A stretch of DNA of 64,000 nt from Candidatus Altimarinota bacterium. Lineage in GTDB: Bacteria > Patescibacteriota > Gracilibacteria > BD1-5 > UBA6164. How positions within the stretch are numbered: position 1 is the stretch's first letter; each line of letters starts with the position of its first letter. The notes below the pieces were generated by a model that was not told where the DNA came from, ran no database searches, and saw only the letters and a list, made by a program, of their open reading frames with translations. Shown here in pieces: positions 20,301 through 31,796 of this stretch. The position numbers and the translations under genes were made by a program. The stretch is from NCBI GenBank assembly GCA_028698305.1, contig JAQVDN010000001.1, positions 124,001 to 188,000 of the forward strand. Direction: 5' to 3'.

Positions 20301-20431
20301 CTTATGCTGATAACACAAAATTAAGAAGTAATATAAAAAATTTTGCAAACGAAGAAAACTTATTAGAATACCTTTTGTTTATATTAGATAATAGACAAAA
20401 AAAGAGAATTGTTATAAAAAAAAGATTTTAA
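17384..20431 (+). CDS. mfd: Transcription-repair coupling factor Mfd
   Basis: About 1015 residues, near full length. The N-terminal region is UvrB-like and diverged. The RNA-polymerase-interacting domain is marked by LQIKPGDYIVHIDHGVGVFR (about 340-360). Helicase domain: Walker A SGDVGFGKTEVAFAA near residue 488 (Gly from TGA), IGTHRLLSEDV, DEEHKFGVKDKEK, SMSATPIPRSL, and motif VI region HQLRGRVGRG. A TRCF C-terminal domain follows. Mfd removes stalled RNA polymerase and recruits UvrA. There is no ATG at the 5' end: an in-frame TAA at 17378 leaves GTG 17384 or TTG 17387 as starts, with only a weak aaaagg upstream. Confidence 0.93.
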
Positions 20432-20483
20432 AATCTTAGTTTTTAAAGTAGAATTAATATATAAAAAATAATATTTAACCAAT

Positions 20484-20993
20484 ATGATTATGAAAAATAA
20501 ATTAATAATTTTAATACTTTCAGTATTTACAGCTTTATTTTTAAGTTCTTGTACTTTAAAACAAGAAATTGTAAAAGAATGAGATAATGTTTCAGTTCAC
20601 TATACTGGTACTTTTGAAAATGGTGAAAAATTTGATAGCTCTTATGATAGAGAAATGCCAATTGATTTTCAAGTTTGAGCATGACAAATGATTTCTTGAT
20701 TTGATAAAGCAGTTGTTGGTATGAAGGTTTGAGAAAAAAAATCTATTACTTTACAACCTGATGAAGCTTATTGAGAAAGAAGTGATACATATAATAAAGT
20801 TATAGAAAAAACTCAATTACAAGAATTTGTAGATGCTTGATATAAATTAGAAGCAGGAGAAGTATTATCAACAGATATTTGAAATATAACTATTTTAAGC
20901 TCTGATGATACAACTGTTACTTTAGATGGTAATCATCCAATGGCTTGAAAAGTATTAAATTTTGATATAGAGTTAGTAGAAATTAAAAAATAA
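20484..20993 (+). CDS. FKBP-type peptidyl-prolyl isomerase lipoprotein
   Basis: 169 residues. The lipoprotein signal [20 protein letters not shown] ends in LSSC (Cys about 25). The FKBP domain follows: [40 protein letters not shown] (active-site GFD.A..GM), PDEAYGE, and an inserted flap like that of SlyD with [17 protein letters not shown]. It would fold exported proteins on the outer face of the membrane. Its domain is close in sequence to the C-terminal half of the next gene, pointing to a duplication. The spacing to that gene is only five bases. Confidence 0.88.
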
Positions 20994-20998
20994 AAATT

Positions 20999-22009
20999 AT
21001 GTTTAAATACAATGAAGGTGATGTTGTTGCTATAATGAAAACAACAAATTGAACTATAAGTATACTTTTAGAAACTGAACTTGCTCCGATAACAACAGCA
21101 AATTTCATATGATTGGCAAAACAAGGTTATTATGATGGGATTATATTTCATAGAGTTATAAAAAATTTTATGATACAATGATGAGACCCAACTGGTACTG
21201 GTATGTGATGAAATAGTATTTATTGAGAAAAATTTGATGATGAATTTCATAGTGAATTAAAAAACTATAAATATACTATATCTATGGCAAATGCTGGTAA
21301 AAATACTAATTGAAGCCAATTTTTTATAAATGTTAATGATAATAATTATCTAGATAATAGACATAGTGTTTTTTGAGAAGTTGTTGATTGAATAGACAAT
21401 GTTGATAAGATTTCAAAAGTTAAAACTGATAGAAATGATAGACCAGAAAAAGAAGTAAAAATCATATCTTTAGAGATAAAACAATATAAATGAGGTAGTC
21501 TAAAAGATTATGATTTTGATTTGGAAGTTGCAAAAAAAAACTATTCTAATAGATGAGAAAAACTAAAATCTATGAAAAAAGATTTTAAGGTATCTGCTTG
21601 AAATACAGTTTTTGTTCATTATACTGGTACTTTTGAAAACTGAGAAAAATTTGATTCTAGTTTAGATAGGTGAGAACCTCTAGCTTTTATAGTATGATGA
21701 GGTATGATGATTCCTGGATTTGATAAGGCAGTTTTAGGTATGAAGATATGAGAAAAAAAATCTATAACTTTAGATCCAGTTGATGCTTATTGAGAAAGAG
21801 ATGAAAACAATACTCAAGTTATACCAAAAGCAGATCTTGCTGCTTTTGAAAATGCTTGATTTGAATTAAAAACTTGAACTATACTTCCAACACAAATGTG
21901 AAATATAGAAATAATAGCAGATGACGATGAGACTGTAACTATAGATGCAAATCATGCAATGGCTTGAAAAGTGTTGAATTTTGATATAGAAATCGTTGAT
22001 ATAAACTAA
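20999..22009 (+). CDS. Cyclophilin-FKBP fusion peptidyl-prolyl isomerase
   Basis: 336 residues with two catalytic domains. Residues about 10-165 are a bacterial-type cyclophilin: GTISILLETELAPITTANFI, IIFHRVIKNFMIQGGDP (catalytic Arg in FHRV), SMANAGKNTNGSQFFI and DNRHSVFGEV. Residues about 180-335 are an FKBP/SlyD-like domain: [55 protein letters not shown]. No signal peptide is seen, so it is probably cytoplasmic, complementing the lipoprotein encoded upstream. Fusions of both isomerase types in one chain are uncommon. Confidence 0.9.
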
Positions 22010-22039
22010 AAAAGAACTAAGTTTTAACTTAGTTCTTTT
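22010..22039 (+). terminator. Terminator between isomerase operon and GGDEF gene (convergent)
   Basis: aaaagaactaagtt against aacttagttctttt, followed by T's. Confidence 0.8.
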
Positions 22040-22059
22040 TTAGTGGGATGTAACATAAC

Positions 22060-22980
22060 TTAATTTTTAAATACAACTCTATTTCTTCAAGTATTTTTTG
22101 CTTCATAAAGTCATTTATCTGCTCTTCATATTGCTGTAGTTACTGTATCGTTTTCTCTTAAAGATGTAATTCAAATACTAACTGTAATATCTCTATTTGC
22201 CATTGTATTTTTACATCATTTATTTTGACAATTATTACAATTATAATCATCATCACATTTTGTATTTTGATTTTGTAACATCCTAATCCTTCTAGCCAAT
22301 TCTGTTTCTATGGTATTTTTTATTAGAGACATTTTCCTTTTATAAACAATACCAGTTCATCATTTCATTATTATCACAAATTCTTCTCATCACCATCTAC
22401 CAATCTTATCTTCTCATCTAAAGAATTCTCTAAAAATATTTCATAATTCCTCAAGTACAGAATCTCAAACTAGATGTCAAAATTGATCATTAATAGATTT
22501 AAAGTGATCTATATCTATCATTATTATTCAATAATTAGTATTATTTCTTTTCTTATCTTCTATGGCTTCTGATAAATAATTTTCTATTAGTTTTTTATTA
22601 GATAATCATGTAAGCCCATCTTTTTGTAATTTTTTTATTTCATGACTTTGACATATTATTTGAATTTGTAAAGCAATGATTTTTATTTTAGATCAAATTT
22701 TTTCATTTCAATTTTCTTCCAAGTAATTTCAAACATCCAATGCTACTTCCTTTATTTCTCTTTCTCATATATCTTCATCTTCTCATAATACATTTTTTAT
22801 AATATGTAGAAATGATGACATTGTATCAAGTATTTTTTTATTTATAGTTCTTCATCCTATTTTTCATGATGATACAACTTCTTCTAATTCTCTCATATAT
22901 TTTAAACGAGCAAAAAACACAGCACTTTTTAGAGCTGTTTTTTTATATTGTTCAATATCTTGAGAAATTTTCTTTTCCAT
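22060..22980 (-). CDS. Diguanylate cyclase-like GGDEF protein with a Cys cluster
   Basis: 306 residues, no membrane segment. The N-terminal helical part (1-125) is followed by a GGDEF domain: LQKDGLTGLSNKKLIENYL, NYGIIMIDIDHFKSINDQFG (metal-binding Asp), and the signature RWGGEEF (a GGEEF variant, normally active). After it an insertion carries CDDDYNCNNCQNKGC (Cys spacing 5-2-4, about residues 243-257), which could bind zinc or an iron-sulfur cluster. The ending RADKGLYEAKNTGRNRV is canonical. It should make cyclic di-GMP in response to a cytoplasmic signal. Confidence 0.85.
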
Positions 22981-23042
22981 TACATTTAAATAATTTATAG
23001 ATTAAATTATTATCTCTTGTTTTTTTATAATGTCAAGATTTT

Positions 23043-24098
23043 TTATTTTTTTATCCACATAGCATCTCAAAAAGAAAAAAATCTAAATTTATTTTTAACT
23101 GCATAATTATATGATTTTTTGATATTTTCAGTTCATCATAAACTTGAAACAAGCATCAAAAGTGTAGATTTTGGTAAGTGAAAATTTGTTATAAGTTCGT
23201 TTACTATTTTCCATTTATAACCTGGATATATAAAAATAGAAGTTTCTTTATTTCAATAATCAAGGATTCCATTTTCATCACTAAAACTTTCTAGAACCCT
23301 TACACAAGTAGTTCAAACTGCTATGATATTTTTTCACTCATTTTTGTATTTATTAAGTCTTTCTGCAACTTCTTTTTGTATTTCTATATATTCACTATGC
23401 ATATAATGATTTGTTATATCTTCTGTTTCTACTGGTTTAAAAGTCCCAACTCAAACATGAAGAAGTACTTTTTCTATTTTTACTCATTTTTTTTCCAATC
23501 TCTCTAAAAGATCAAATGTAAAATGTAATCAAGCAGTTGGACTAGCTGCACTTCAATGGTATTTTGCATAAACTGTTTGATATCTTTCAGAATTTTTTAA
23601 TTTTTCTGTTATATATGGAGGAAGTGGTAGTTCTCAAAGAGATTCTATTATTTGTAGAAAATCAAATCAACTTTTATCAAACTTTATAAATCTTCACATT
23701 TCACTTATTTTTTCTATAAATCAATTTAAGACAAGATTTCATTTTTCATCAAAAAATCTTATATTTCTTCAAATTTTTAGATTTTTTCCTGGATAACCAA
23801 GACATTCCCAAGTATCTAAGCTTATTTGTTTGTGTAGAAAAATTTCTACTTTTTTAATTTCTTTTTTTCATTTTGGAAATATATCTATTTCTCAAAAAAG
23901 TCTAGCATTTATAGTACGAGTTTCATTTAATACAAGAACATCATCTTTTCATAAATATTTTTCAATTTCAAAAAATTTGTTTTCACTTATATTTCAATCT
24001 TTATCCATTATTAAAAGCCTAGAATTGTCTCTAGGTTCTATAGGAGTTTGTGCTATTAGCTCTTCAGGTAAGTTGTAGTCAAATTCTGAAAGGTGCAT
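23043..24098 (-). CDS. queA: S-adenosylmethionine:tRNA ribosyltransferase-isomerase QueA
   Basis: 351 residues, typical QueA length. Recognisable segments are [20 protein letters not shown] at the start, [36 protein letters not shown] near residue 195, [20 protein letters not shown], and [18 protein letters not shown] near the end. QueA builds the epoxyqueuosine side chain on tRNA wobble G34. The preQ1 base must be made elsewhere or taken from a host. It is a single gene with terminators on both sides. Confidence 0.93.
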
Positions 24099-24109
24099 TT
24101 AATTTTTAA

Positions 24110-24153
24110 ATAAAAAAATAATTTCTCTAATTTTAGAGAAATTATTTTTTTTT
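24110..24153 (-). terminator. Terminator for the 894-aa membrane protein gene
   Basis: ataatttctctaa against ttagagaaattat, with T-runs on both strands, between two minus-strand genes. Confidence 0.7.
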
Positions 24154-24159
24154 CAAAAT

Positions 24160-26844
24160 TTAAGATTCAAATTTTAATTTTATATTAAAACCTGTTTCAT
24201 TTGAAATCTTTCATATTTCATGTTCTATATCTTCAAAAACTTGAGGATTAGATTTAAAATTTTCTTGAGTAGTTTTTATAGTATAAATTCAGTTTTCATA
24301 TAATAAAGAAAATTCACTTTCTTTATTTTTAAAATACTTATCTAAAAAACTTATTGTTGTTAAATCTAATATACTTTGTTTAATTTTGTCATCTAAATTG
24401 TTAAATCAATCAAGTTTTAGATTTCATTTTTCATCAATTAATCCTTGTTTTTCTAAATCTTTTGTACTTATATCATCAGCCATAGCTCATCTAGCTAAAA
24501 GTAATCAAGCTCAAACTAAAGTTAATCCTATACCAATTTGTCATTTTTTAGGACTATTTTTTAATAAACTTCAAGCTACTTTTAATATATCATTTCATCT
24601 TGCAATAGTCCATCCTCATAGTTTAATCATTTCTACAGGAATTCTAAATGCAGAATTAAATGCTGCTCTTCATATTCATCAAACAATTCCATGTTTAGGA
24701 AGTAATCTAATTAAGTCCTTTCCTACTAAAAATGTTTCTGTTCATAATACTAAAACTCAAGCAGATGCAGCTCATATATTTTCAACTTTTAATCAATCAT
24801 TTATATTTATTTTTGCTTCATCTAAAAGCATAAATCATCATGTAAATCATTGTGTACTTAAAAAAGCTTCCCATAAAGAAGATTTTTCTTTATTTTCATT
24901 AAATGTACTTATTAATGCTCAAGAAGTTAATATAATCGGAACTTTTCATAATAGTCATCTTAGTATTTCAGGGGTTAATTTTCAAAATGCTTTTATTAAT
25001 TCCTTTGCTTCAACTTCATTTCATACTCTAAGTACTGCACTAGCTCATATGTATTTTATTTTAAATGATTCTATAATATGTTTTGCTTCTAATACATATT
25101 TTCATAAATTTCAATTTATTTTTGCAATACCAAGTTTATTGTTTGTGCTTACAATTTGTTCTAAGTCCTTAATATTGTTTCTATAATAATGACTTTGTAA
25201 AGGAGAATTAAATCATTTTTTATATAAATCAGGAGAATCAATATTTGATTTTGCACTTAATATTTTTAATTCTTGTTCTATTTGTCATAATCTATTTGTA
25301 ATCCTTGTTTTTTCGGCAGCAGTACTTGTTTGTTTTAATTCATCTAATAATCTATAACTTTCTTCAGTGCTTTTCATTGCTTTCATCATATCATTCATCC
25401 ATACTCAACTTCAAGGATTTAATTTATTTAAAGTATTTTGAAGTCTTTGAGCTGGAGATGTAAATAATTTTCAAGGTTCTTTCAATGGATTTACTCATCA
25501 TTTTATTTTATCTCACATTTCAAATACACTTACTATTCAGGAACTAAGTGCAAATGTTCAAATTCATAATACTCAAGCAACTAGTCATAATTCACTATAA
25601 AAAACTCTTTGAAGTAATAACTTCTTTTCAGGAGAAAGATTTTCAATTTGATTATCCATTTCATCCCATGATATTAATCATGAAATATCAGGAATTATAT
25701 CTTCTCAAGATAATGCTTTTAATCAAATTTTTATCTTATCTGTACCATATTCTCAAACACTAATAGCTAAATTTTTTGCTTCTATTAAATCTTCTTTATA
25801 GCATTTAAATAATATTCTTGGTAATAGAGTTGCTAATTCCCAAGCTCATATAGCTGTGTCCAAAACAGTACCTTCTCATTTTTTTATTAATTCTATTAAT
25901 CTATTTTCAGAAATTTCTTCATTTAATATTTTTTCAAATTTTGTTAAATTATCTCATTCTAATTTTACTCATGATTGTTCAATATATGGACTCAATTTTT
26001 TTACTATAACATCTCTAGTTTTTTTAATAATAGAATCAAATATGATTTTAAATTCAGGATCTTTTTGTATTTTTTCTAATAATCATAATTTATTTAAATC
26101 ATCTATATTTATGTCTTCACCTTTTTTTAATTTTTCAGCTAATAGATTAAATTCATTTCAATTTAAAAAACTTTTAGGATTATTTGGATCAATTTTACTT
26201 GATAATTTTTCTCTTACTTCTGGTGTTAATGTAATTCATGTAGATTTTTCTATAGATATAATTATTTTATCTTTTACTTCTTTTATTTTTTCAGGAGATA
26301 AATCTTTTATAGCTCATTCTACTTTTTCAGCAGCTTCTCAAAGTTGATTCTTATATCAAAATATTCTCATAATTCAAAGAAGAATTCATACAAGAAATCC
26401 TATTATTCATCCTTCTTTTTCTATTTTTTCAAGAGAAAGTAATATTCATTCTTTAGAAAAATCATCTTTTAGTTCTTGTGCTTTATCTTTGATATCTTCA
26501 ACTTTTGCTTTTACATTTCATTCTAAATTTCAAGTAGCATCTTCAAATGCTTCTTCTGCTTTTTTTGCTGATTCAATAGCATCTTCATTTCATTGTTTTA
26601 ATGCACTTTTTAATTTTTCAGGAGAATAAGACATAGTTTTTCTTAGTTGTTCCATTTGAAGTTTAGTTAGTTCTTCTATTGTAAGTTTTCATTGTTTTAG
26701 CTTTTCAACTTGTTCCATATTAAGTATTACATCTTTATATTTTTCTCTTTGTTCTTCACTTAAAATAGCATCTTTTATTTCAGATACTTTTTTAGTTGTT
26801 ATTTCTAAAGCTTTTCAAGGATTTTCGCTTAAAGTTGGATTCAT
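24160..26844 (-). CDS. Large membrane protein with helical N-terminus, 894 aa, unknown
   Basis: Residues 1-145 are a charged helical region (EEAFEDATGNLEGNVKAKVE and similar) that could coil. A Gly/Ile-rich membrane segment near 155-172 is GIIGFLVGILLGIMRIFGYK, with Gly mostly as TGA. A large mixed region follows, with further hydrophobic Gly-rich helices near 480-500, 690-720, 735-760 and 820-840. Motifs such as NPGSGVWMNDMMKAMKSTEE match no family known to me. It shares plan and composition with the 928-aa gene at 27559-30345. Both are on the minus strand and flank the small gene at 26992. Confidence 0.6.
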
Positions 26845-26930
26845 AATTTATTTATAATTATTAATTACTATTATTTTATCATAATTTTGGATAAATAACA
26901 AAATTAAAACATATTGATAGAAAATATAAT

Positions 26931-26958
26931 TTGACACTATTATTTTTTATCTTAAAAT
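26931..26958 (+). promoter_or_regulatory. Consensus sigma-70-type promoter of the 26992 gene
   Basis: TTGACA at 26931-26936 and TAAAAT at 26953-26958, with 16 bases between them. A clean aaggag Shine-Dalgarno follows at 26979-26984, eight bases before the ATG. This is more canonical than most starts in the window. Confidence 0.6.
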
Positions 26959-26991
26959 ATAAATACATCAAACTTACCAAGGAGAATTGAA

Positions 26992-27570
26992 ATGGAAAAT
27001 TTTTTTGAATTAATAGTTACTTTAATTTATCTTTATTTTTCTTTATTTGGAAATATAATTTACTTTATATTGGATTTATTTCCAGATATATTTAAAATTT
27101 TTATAATGATTAGTATAACTATAATTACGTTATTCTTTTTTTATTTTATAAACAAAAAAGATGAATTTAATGATGTACTTCAAAAAATAGGAGTTAATAT
27201 ATATCTTTTATTAACTATGATTCATATTTTTTTTGTTTGGAGAATATATTATTTAAAGGAGATTTCTCATTCTAATATAAGGATTATTAATATCATAAAT
27301 ATAATATATGATTATATTACAGAGAATTCAATATCTTTTATTTTTGGAATTTTTTTGATATTTTTAGTTATATATTCTATTTTTAATGAATCAGAACGAA
27401 TAGAAAAAGAAAAACAAGAGCAAGAAGAAAGAGAAAGATGTTCAGGTAGTGATGGATTTTCTGCTTCTGAAAGTAGAGCCTTTTTGGCTGCGGAAAGAAT
27501 CAAAGATATAAGGAGGAATCTTTGAAAAACAAAAAACCACTGATTTTTCAGTGGTTTTTTATTGTTCTAA
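26992..27570 (+). CDS. Small membrane protein, probably acquired from a standard-code bacterium
   Basis: Four hydrophobic segments (about 5-30, 36-55, 68-86 and 113-130) are followed by a charged cytoplasmic tail (EKEKQEQEERER, then SGSDGFSASESRAF). In the first 177 codons glycine is always GGN and never TGA. The first TGA (27523-27525) comes after RRNL and is followed within a few bases by a hairpin terminator, as if it were the original stop. Read in code 25, translation runs through the terminator to TAA 27568-27570, adding 15 residues after the first TGA. The strong Shine-Dalgarno also differs from the neighbours. Function is unknown. Confidence 0.65.
27531..27560 (+). terminator. Terminator inside the code-25 extension of the 26992 gene
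   Basis: aaaaccactga against tcagtggtttt followed by T's. It begins six bases after the TGA at 27523-27525. Confidence 0.85.
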
Positions 27571-30345
27571 AAATGTATTATCATTTAAATATTCAATTAT
27601 CATAGAATTAATTACTCATAAATACATATTTGATATTCAATCTTGAGCAATAGTAATTGCTGCATCTGACATTTTATCAGCTCACCATTCATATCACTCC
27701 ACAGTATTAAATTTATATATTTCTTCTATAGTAAAAGGAATTGTAAAATATGCTCATATTTTCATAACTCATCATCTCCATGTAATATCATTTGATGAAA
27801 ATAATACATTTTTAATTGCTTGTTTATATTGTCATTCTGATAAATTTTTTGGTAAATCCTTAATTAAAATTTTTGGGGTTATTAGGCTATTTCATATTTC
27901 TCTTGGAATATATCTAAAATTATTTCAATTATGAACAAACCATTTTAAAAATGTATAAGGTTTATCTAATAAAAAAGGTAAATTAGACAATCTTTGATCA
28001 ATTTTACTTCAAAAATCTGATATTCATTTTAATTTTTTTTCAATACTTTCTATTTTTTCATTATATTTTTTTAAATTTTCACTCTTAGATTCTTTTTTCT
28101 TTTCTTTACTTTTTTTATTTGAATCCTTAGTTTCTACTTTTTCACCTTCAGCTTTTTTTTCTTTAATAACTTGAGTCTTTTTTCAATTAACTACATTTAT
28201 TAATTCATCAGCATTTTCATACTTTTTTCAATCATAACTAAATTTTCAATCCTTAGTTCTAGTGATATATTTTTCTCAAACTTTTATTCTTTTTCAAATT
28301 TCTAGTGAATTTATATTTTCCAAATCTATTTTTTTTGAATCAACATCTTTACTACGAGCTAAAGATATTTCTTCATCTATATTTTTAAGAACAGATTCTG
28401 CTCATTTATTATCACCAAGTGTTTGTTTTATATTTGCTTCATTTATTGCATTTTTTGTTTTTGTTGCCAATTCCATACGACTAGCTATTCATCAGCTTAC
28501 AATAGGTAATAATGCCCAAGTTAAGTTATCTTTTAATGATTCTGCAAGTGATACATCTACTCATTGATATTTTGCTCTAATTTGGTCTATACTTATTCAC
28601 AATGTTACATCACTAGTTGCTTCAGCTCATATTGCTCATTTTGTTCAGATTTTTGAGATAACAGATCCAGAACGAGCAACTTTAAAAATTAATCATCATA
28701 CTAAAAATGTTCCAGAATTTATTGCTGTTTCAAAAGCAAAATCTTTTCATGATAGAGTTTTTTGATTCATTGCAATACTTGCTCCAGTTGTTAAAACTCA
28801 TCAAGCTAATGCTGCAGCAGAATATGCAAGTAATGGTCATCATCAAATTGCTCAAACTCATGTTGCTGTAAAAACAGCTCATGCTATTCATGCACTTATT
28901 GCTATTAATTGATCTCTTCATAAATATGTTATAAATTTATTTTCATCTTTAAAGTCATAAAAACTACCAAGTCATTTCATATCAATTAATTGATCATATG
29001 CTTTTTTTTCTTGATTACTTAATGTGGTTCTGTCTATAGAATTCAAATATTCTTCCATTTTATCATCATAACCTTCTCATAGTTTATCTATTATTTTATC
29101 CCAAGCTCATTTTATAGTAGAATTAGATAAAACTCTTGAAAAAGCTTCTTCAAAACTTAATCAACTAGCTTCTTCTTTTTTTAATAATGCTTTAAATAAT
29201 GTCTTTGTTCTATCATCTAAACTTTCTAATATGTTGTTTAAATCAGGTCTTTTAGGAATTTCTTTGTTTTGTTTAGGTAACAATGAAAGTAATAATTCTT
29301 CTGCCAATAGTGGATTTCTAAAATTTTTATTTGCTCCATCTATACTTACCCAATTATTAGTTTCTCAACGATTATATAATGCAATTTCGTTGTACATAGA
29401 TTTAATCCATTCTTTATTTTGTTTTACATTTTTATCTAAAGGATTATTTCAATTAATAAATTGGTTTTCAAAAGCTATTATACTTTCAGCTAATTCTTTA
29501 TAAATAATATTTATAGTCATCAAGTGTTCTTTGATTTCATCTTCATTTTTTATTCAAGCAGCATCATTTATAGCAAGTTTCCATGCCTCAAAATTATTAT
29601 TTATATTAGATACTAGTTCAGTATAATTATTTTTTTCAATTGAAGTTTCTTGTTTTTGAGGATTTTCTGTACTTGTAGGAATATTTGGAACAATATTATT
29701 ATCTCAAGTTGTTTCTGCTTTATCTTCATTAGTATTTCAACTAGTCGCAACTTCTTTTCTTAAATATCATAATGCAATCCATCATTTTTTGTCTCAATTT
29801 TTAACTTCAACAAATACTTTTCATTCAATTTCTTTATAATTTCAAGTAAGAACAACTTCAGTTCATTGATTTAATCTATCTATAATTTTTTGATTATTAT
29901 CTCTTAATCTCAATTTAGAATTACTATCTTTTATACTTACAGTTAAAACATCATTAGTATTTAGTCATTCTAATGATGTAAGATTATCTGATAAATTTTC
30001 TATTGTAGAAAAATTATATTTTTCATTTTTTGATTGTCTTGATGTTTCTTTTTTTCATTTTTTTTCTATATCAGTCATAGCATCATGTGCTTGTTTTACT
30101 GATTCTTTAGTTTCATCTTCAATCTTTTCATATTCAGCTAAAAATTTTTCAAGTTCTCTTTTAAAATCACCATCTATATCTTTTCATTCTGATAAATCTT
30201 TATTTATCCTAGCAAGATTTTCTCTAGCATATTTAGCCATTTCCTTCATCATATCGGGTTGGCTTTTAAAATACTCCTTATTTCTTCAGTAGTTATCATC
30301 ATTGAACGATTGAATATCATTTTTGTTTACTCATAATAATGTCAT
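27559..30345 (-). CDS. Large membrane protein with SH3-like domain, 928 aa, unknown
   Basis: Residues 1-110 are helical and charged. About 120-185 looks like a bacterial SH3 domain (GTEVVLTGNYKEIEGKVFVE then NGDKKGWIALGYLRKE), which usually binds peptidoglycan or peptides. A helical region follows, then Gly/Ala-rich hydrophobic segments at about 475-520, 545-565 and 625-645 (GAVFTATGVGAIGGGPLLAY). A Lys/Glu coiled coil lies at about 720-765. The C-terminal domain contains KPYTFLKWFVHNGNNFRYIP. Similar in design to the 894-aa gene. Its 3' end overlaps the code-25 extension of the convergent gene by 12 bases. Confidence 0.6.
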
Positions 30346-30524
30346 ATATAATATATTATTTTATAAATTCCTTATTATCTTATCATATTTACTATCTTAC
30401 TCGCAAAAAATATAACTTGACATTTTTTATTTTTTAAATATTGATTTCAAAATAATTAAAAATTTTGCAAAAAATATCTAATTGTATATTCTTTTATAAA
30501 TTACTTATTATATTGAAATAATTT

Positions 30525-31406
30525 ATGCTTTTTCGTATTTTTAAATACTGAGTAAAAAACTCCTTAAGAAATAAATTTTTGAGTATTTCTTCTGTTTTGG
30601 TTCTAACATTACTTATGTTTTTTATAAACATATTAGTTTTACTTGATGATGTAAGTTATAAACTTATTGATTGAATCAATTCAAAATTAACTATTTCTTT
30701 ATATGTGAATGAAAATTATACAAAGACATCACTTGAAATATCGGATTTTATAGATGATATAAAAAAACAAAATAAAGATGTAGAGGTTGTATATAAAACA
30801 AAAGATGATATCTTAAATGATATTAGATTAAAAGAACCTGATTTAGTTAAGATCTTAGAAAGAAGCAATCCGTTACCAGACACTATAGTTTTATCAAATA
30901 TATGAATAAGTGAATATAAAAAAATAAATAGTTTAGTTGAATCAAGATTATATCTTTTGGTAAATAGTGATAAATGAGATGATTATTTTGCAAATTATAC
31001 TACTCAATATAAGAAAATAGAAGATGTAACTTCTGTATTGGAAATATTAAAATTTGGTTTAGCTATAATTATATTTATATTTGTTGGTTCTATTGCCATA
31101 ATAACTTATAGCATAATTTGAAATTTTATTTACTATTATAGAGATGAGATATATATAACTAAGCTTGTAGGGGGATCAAATATATTTATATATTGACCAT
31201 TTGTTTTACAAGGTATGATATATTCTTTTTTAGCATTCATATTTAATTTAGTTTTATTTTCTATATTGTTAAATAATTTAAATATTGCATTTGGTCATAT
31301 ATATATATTTATATTCCCAAATCTTATTTTATTTCTAGAATTAATAATGTTTATGTTTGTTTGATGAATAAGTTGATATTTCTCATCAAAAAAATATTTA
31401 AGATAA
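30525..31406 (+). CDS. ftsX: Cell division protein FtsX
   Basis: 293 residues with the FtsX plan. A first membrane helix (about 25-45, LTLLMFFINILVLL) is followed by an extracytoplasmic domain of about 120 residues with VVYKTKDDILNDIRLKEPDL and NPLPDTIVL (the conserved 'NPLP' of the periplasmic domain). A three-helix membrane block begins at LKFGLAIIIFIFVGSIAI, with YRDEIYITKLVGGSNIFIYG matching the 'E...M.LVGA....I..PF' region. FtsX with FtsE controls cell-wall hydrolases at division. ftsE is not next to it here. A TTGACA-like box lies at 30417-30422. Confidence 0.9.
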
Positions 31407-31426
31407 TTGATGTTCAAAAAAATTAT

Positions 31427-31478
31427 ATCACAAAAATGGCATTAAATTCATAAATGATGACATTTTTGTGATTTTTTA
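31427..31478 (+). terminator. Terminator after ftsX
   Basis: atcacaaaaatg against catttttgtgat with a 22-nt loop and a T-run. Confidence 0.75.
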
Positions 31479-31535
31479 TAAAAAAAATTTGCAATAATAA
31501 TTTTTTTTTATATAATCCACGAGCATTAGTTAAAT

Positions 31536-31612
31536 GGTTCCGTAGCTCAGCTGGTTAGAGCGCTGCACTGTCACTGCAGAGGTCGCGGGTTCGAATCCCG
31601 TCGGGACCGCCA
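31536..31612 (+). tRNA. tRNA-Asp (GTC)
   Basis: A complete cloverleaf: acceptor GGTTCCG/CGGGACC, D-arm gctcagctggttagagc, anticodon stem CTGCA/TGCAG with loop CTGTCAC, T-arm GCGGG-TTCGAAT-CCCGT, discriminator G (typical of Asp) and encoded CCA. A tatataat box lies about 25 bases upstream. Confidence 0.95.
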
Positions 31613-31719
31613 TTAATGTAGCACAATGTTGCTTAACAAATAGAGAGTTTAAAACAAATTAATCTTTGTCTCTGTATTGATAATAATTGTATGCTTAAAA
31701 AATTGCTTATTATGATTAT

Positions 31720-31796
31720 GGGGTCTTAGCTCAGTTGGCTAGAGCGCCTGCCTTGCACGCAGGAGGTCAAGGGTTCGACTCCCTTAGGCTCCACCA
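31720..31796 (+). tRNA. tRNA-Ala (TGC)
   Basis: Acceptor GGGGTCT pairs with AGGCTCC. The anticodon stem CCTGC/GCAGG carries loop CTTGCAC, the T-arm reads AAGGG-TTCGACT-CCCTT, and CCA is encoded. A decayed T-arm-matching element follows it. Confidence 0.95.

Noticed and set aside
24386-25186. Long plus-strand frame of 266 codons opposite the 894-aa gene
   Set aside because: It is the complement of a coherent minus-strand code-25 frame, and its composition (many Ser, His, Asn) is that of an antisense shadow.
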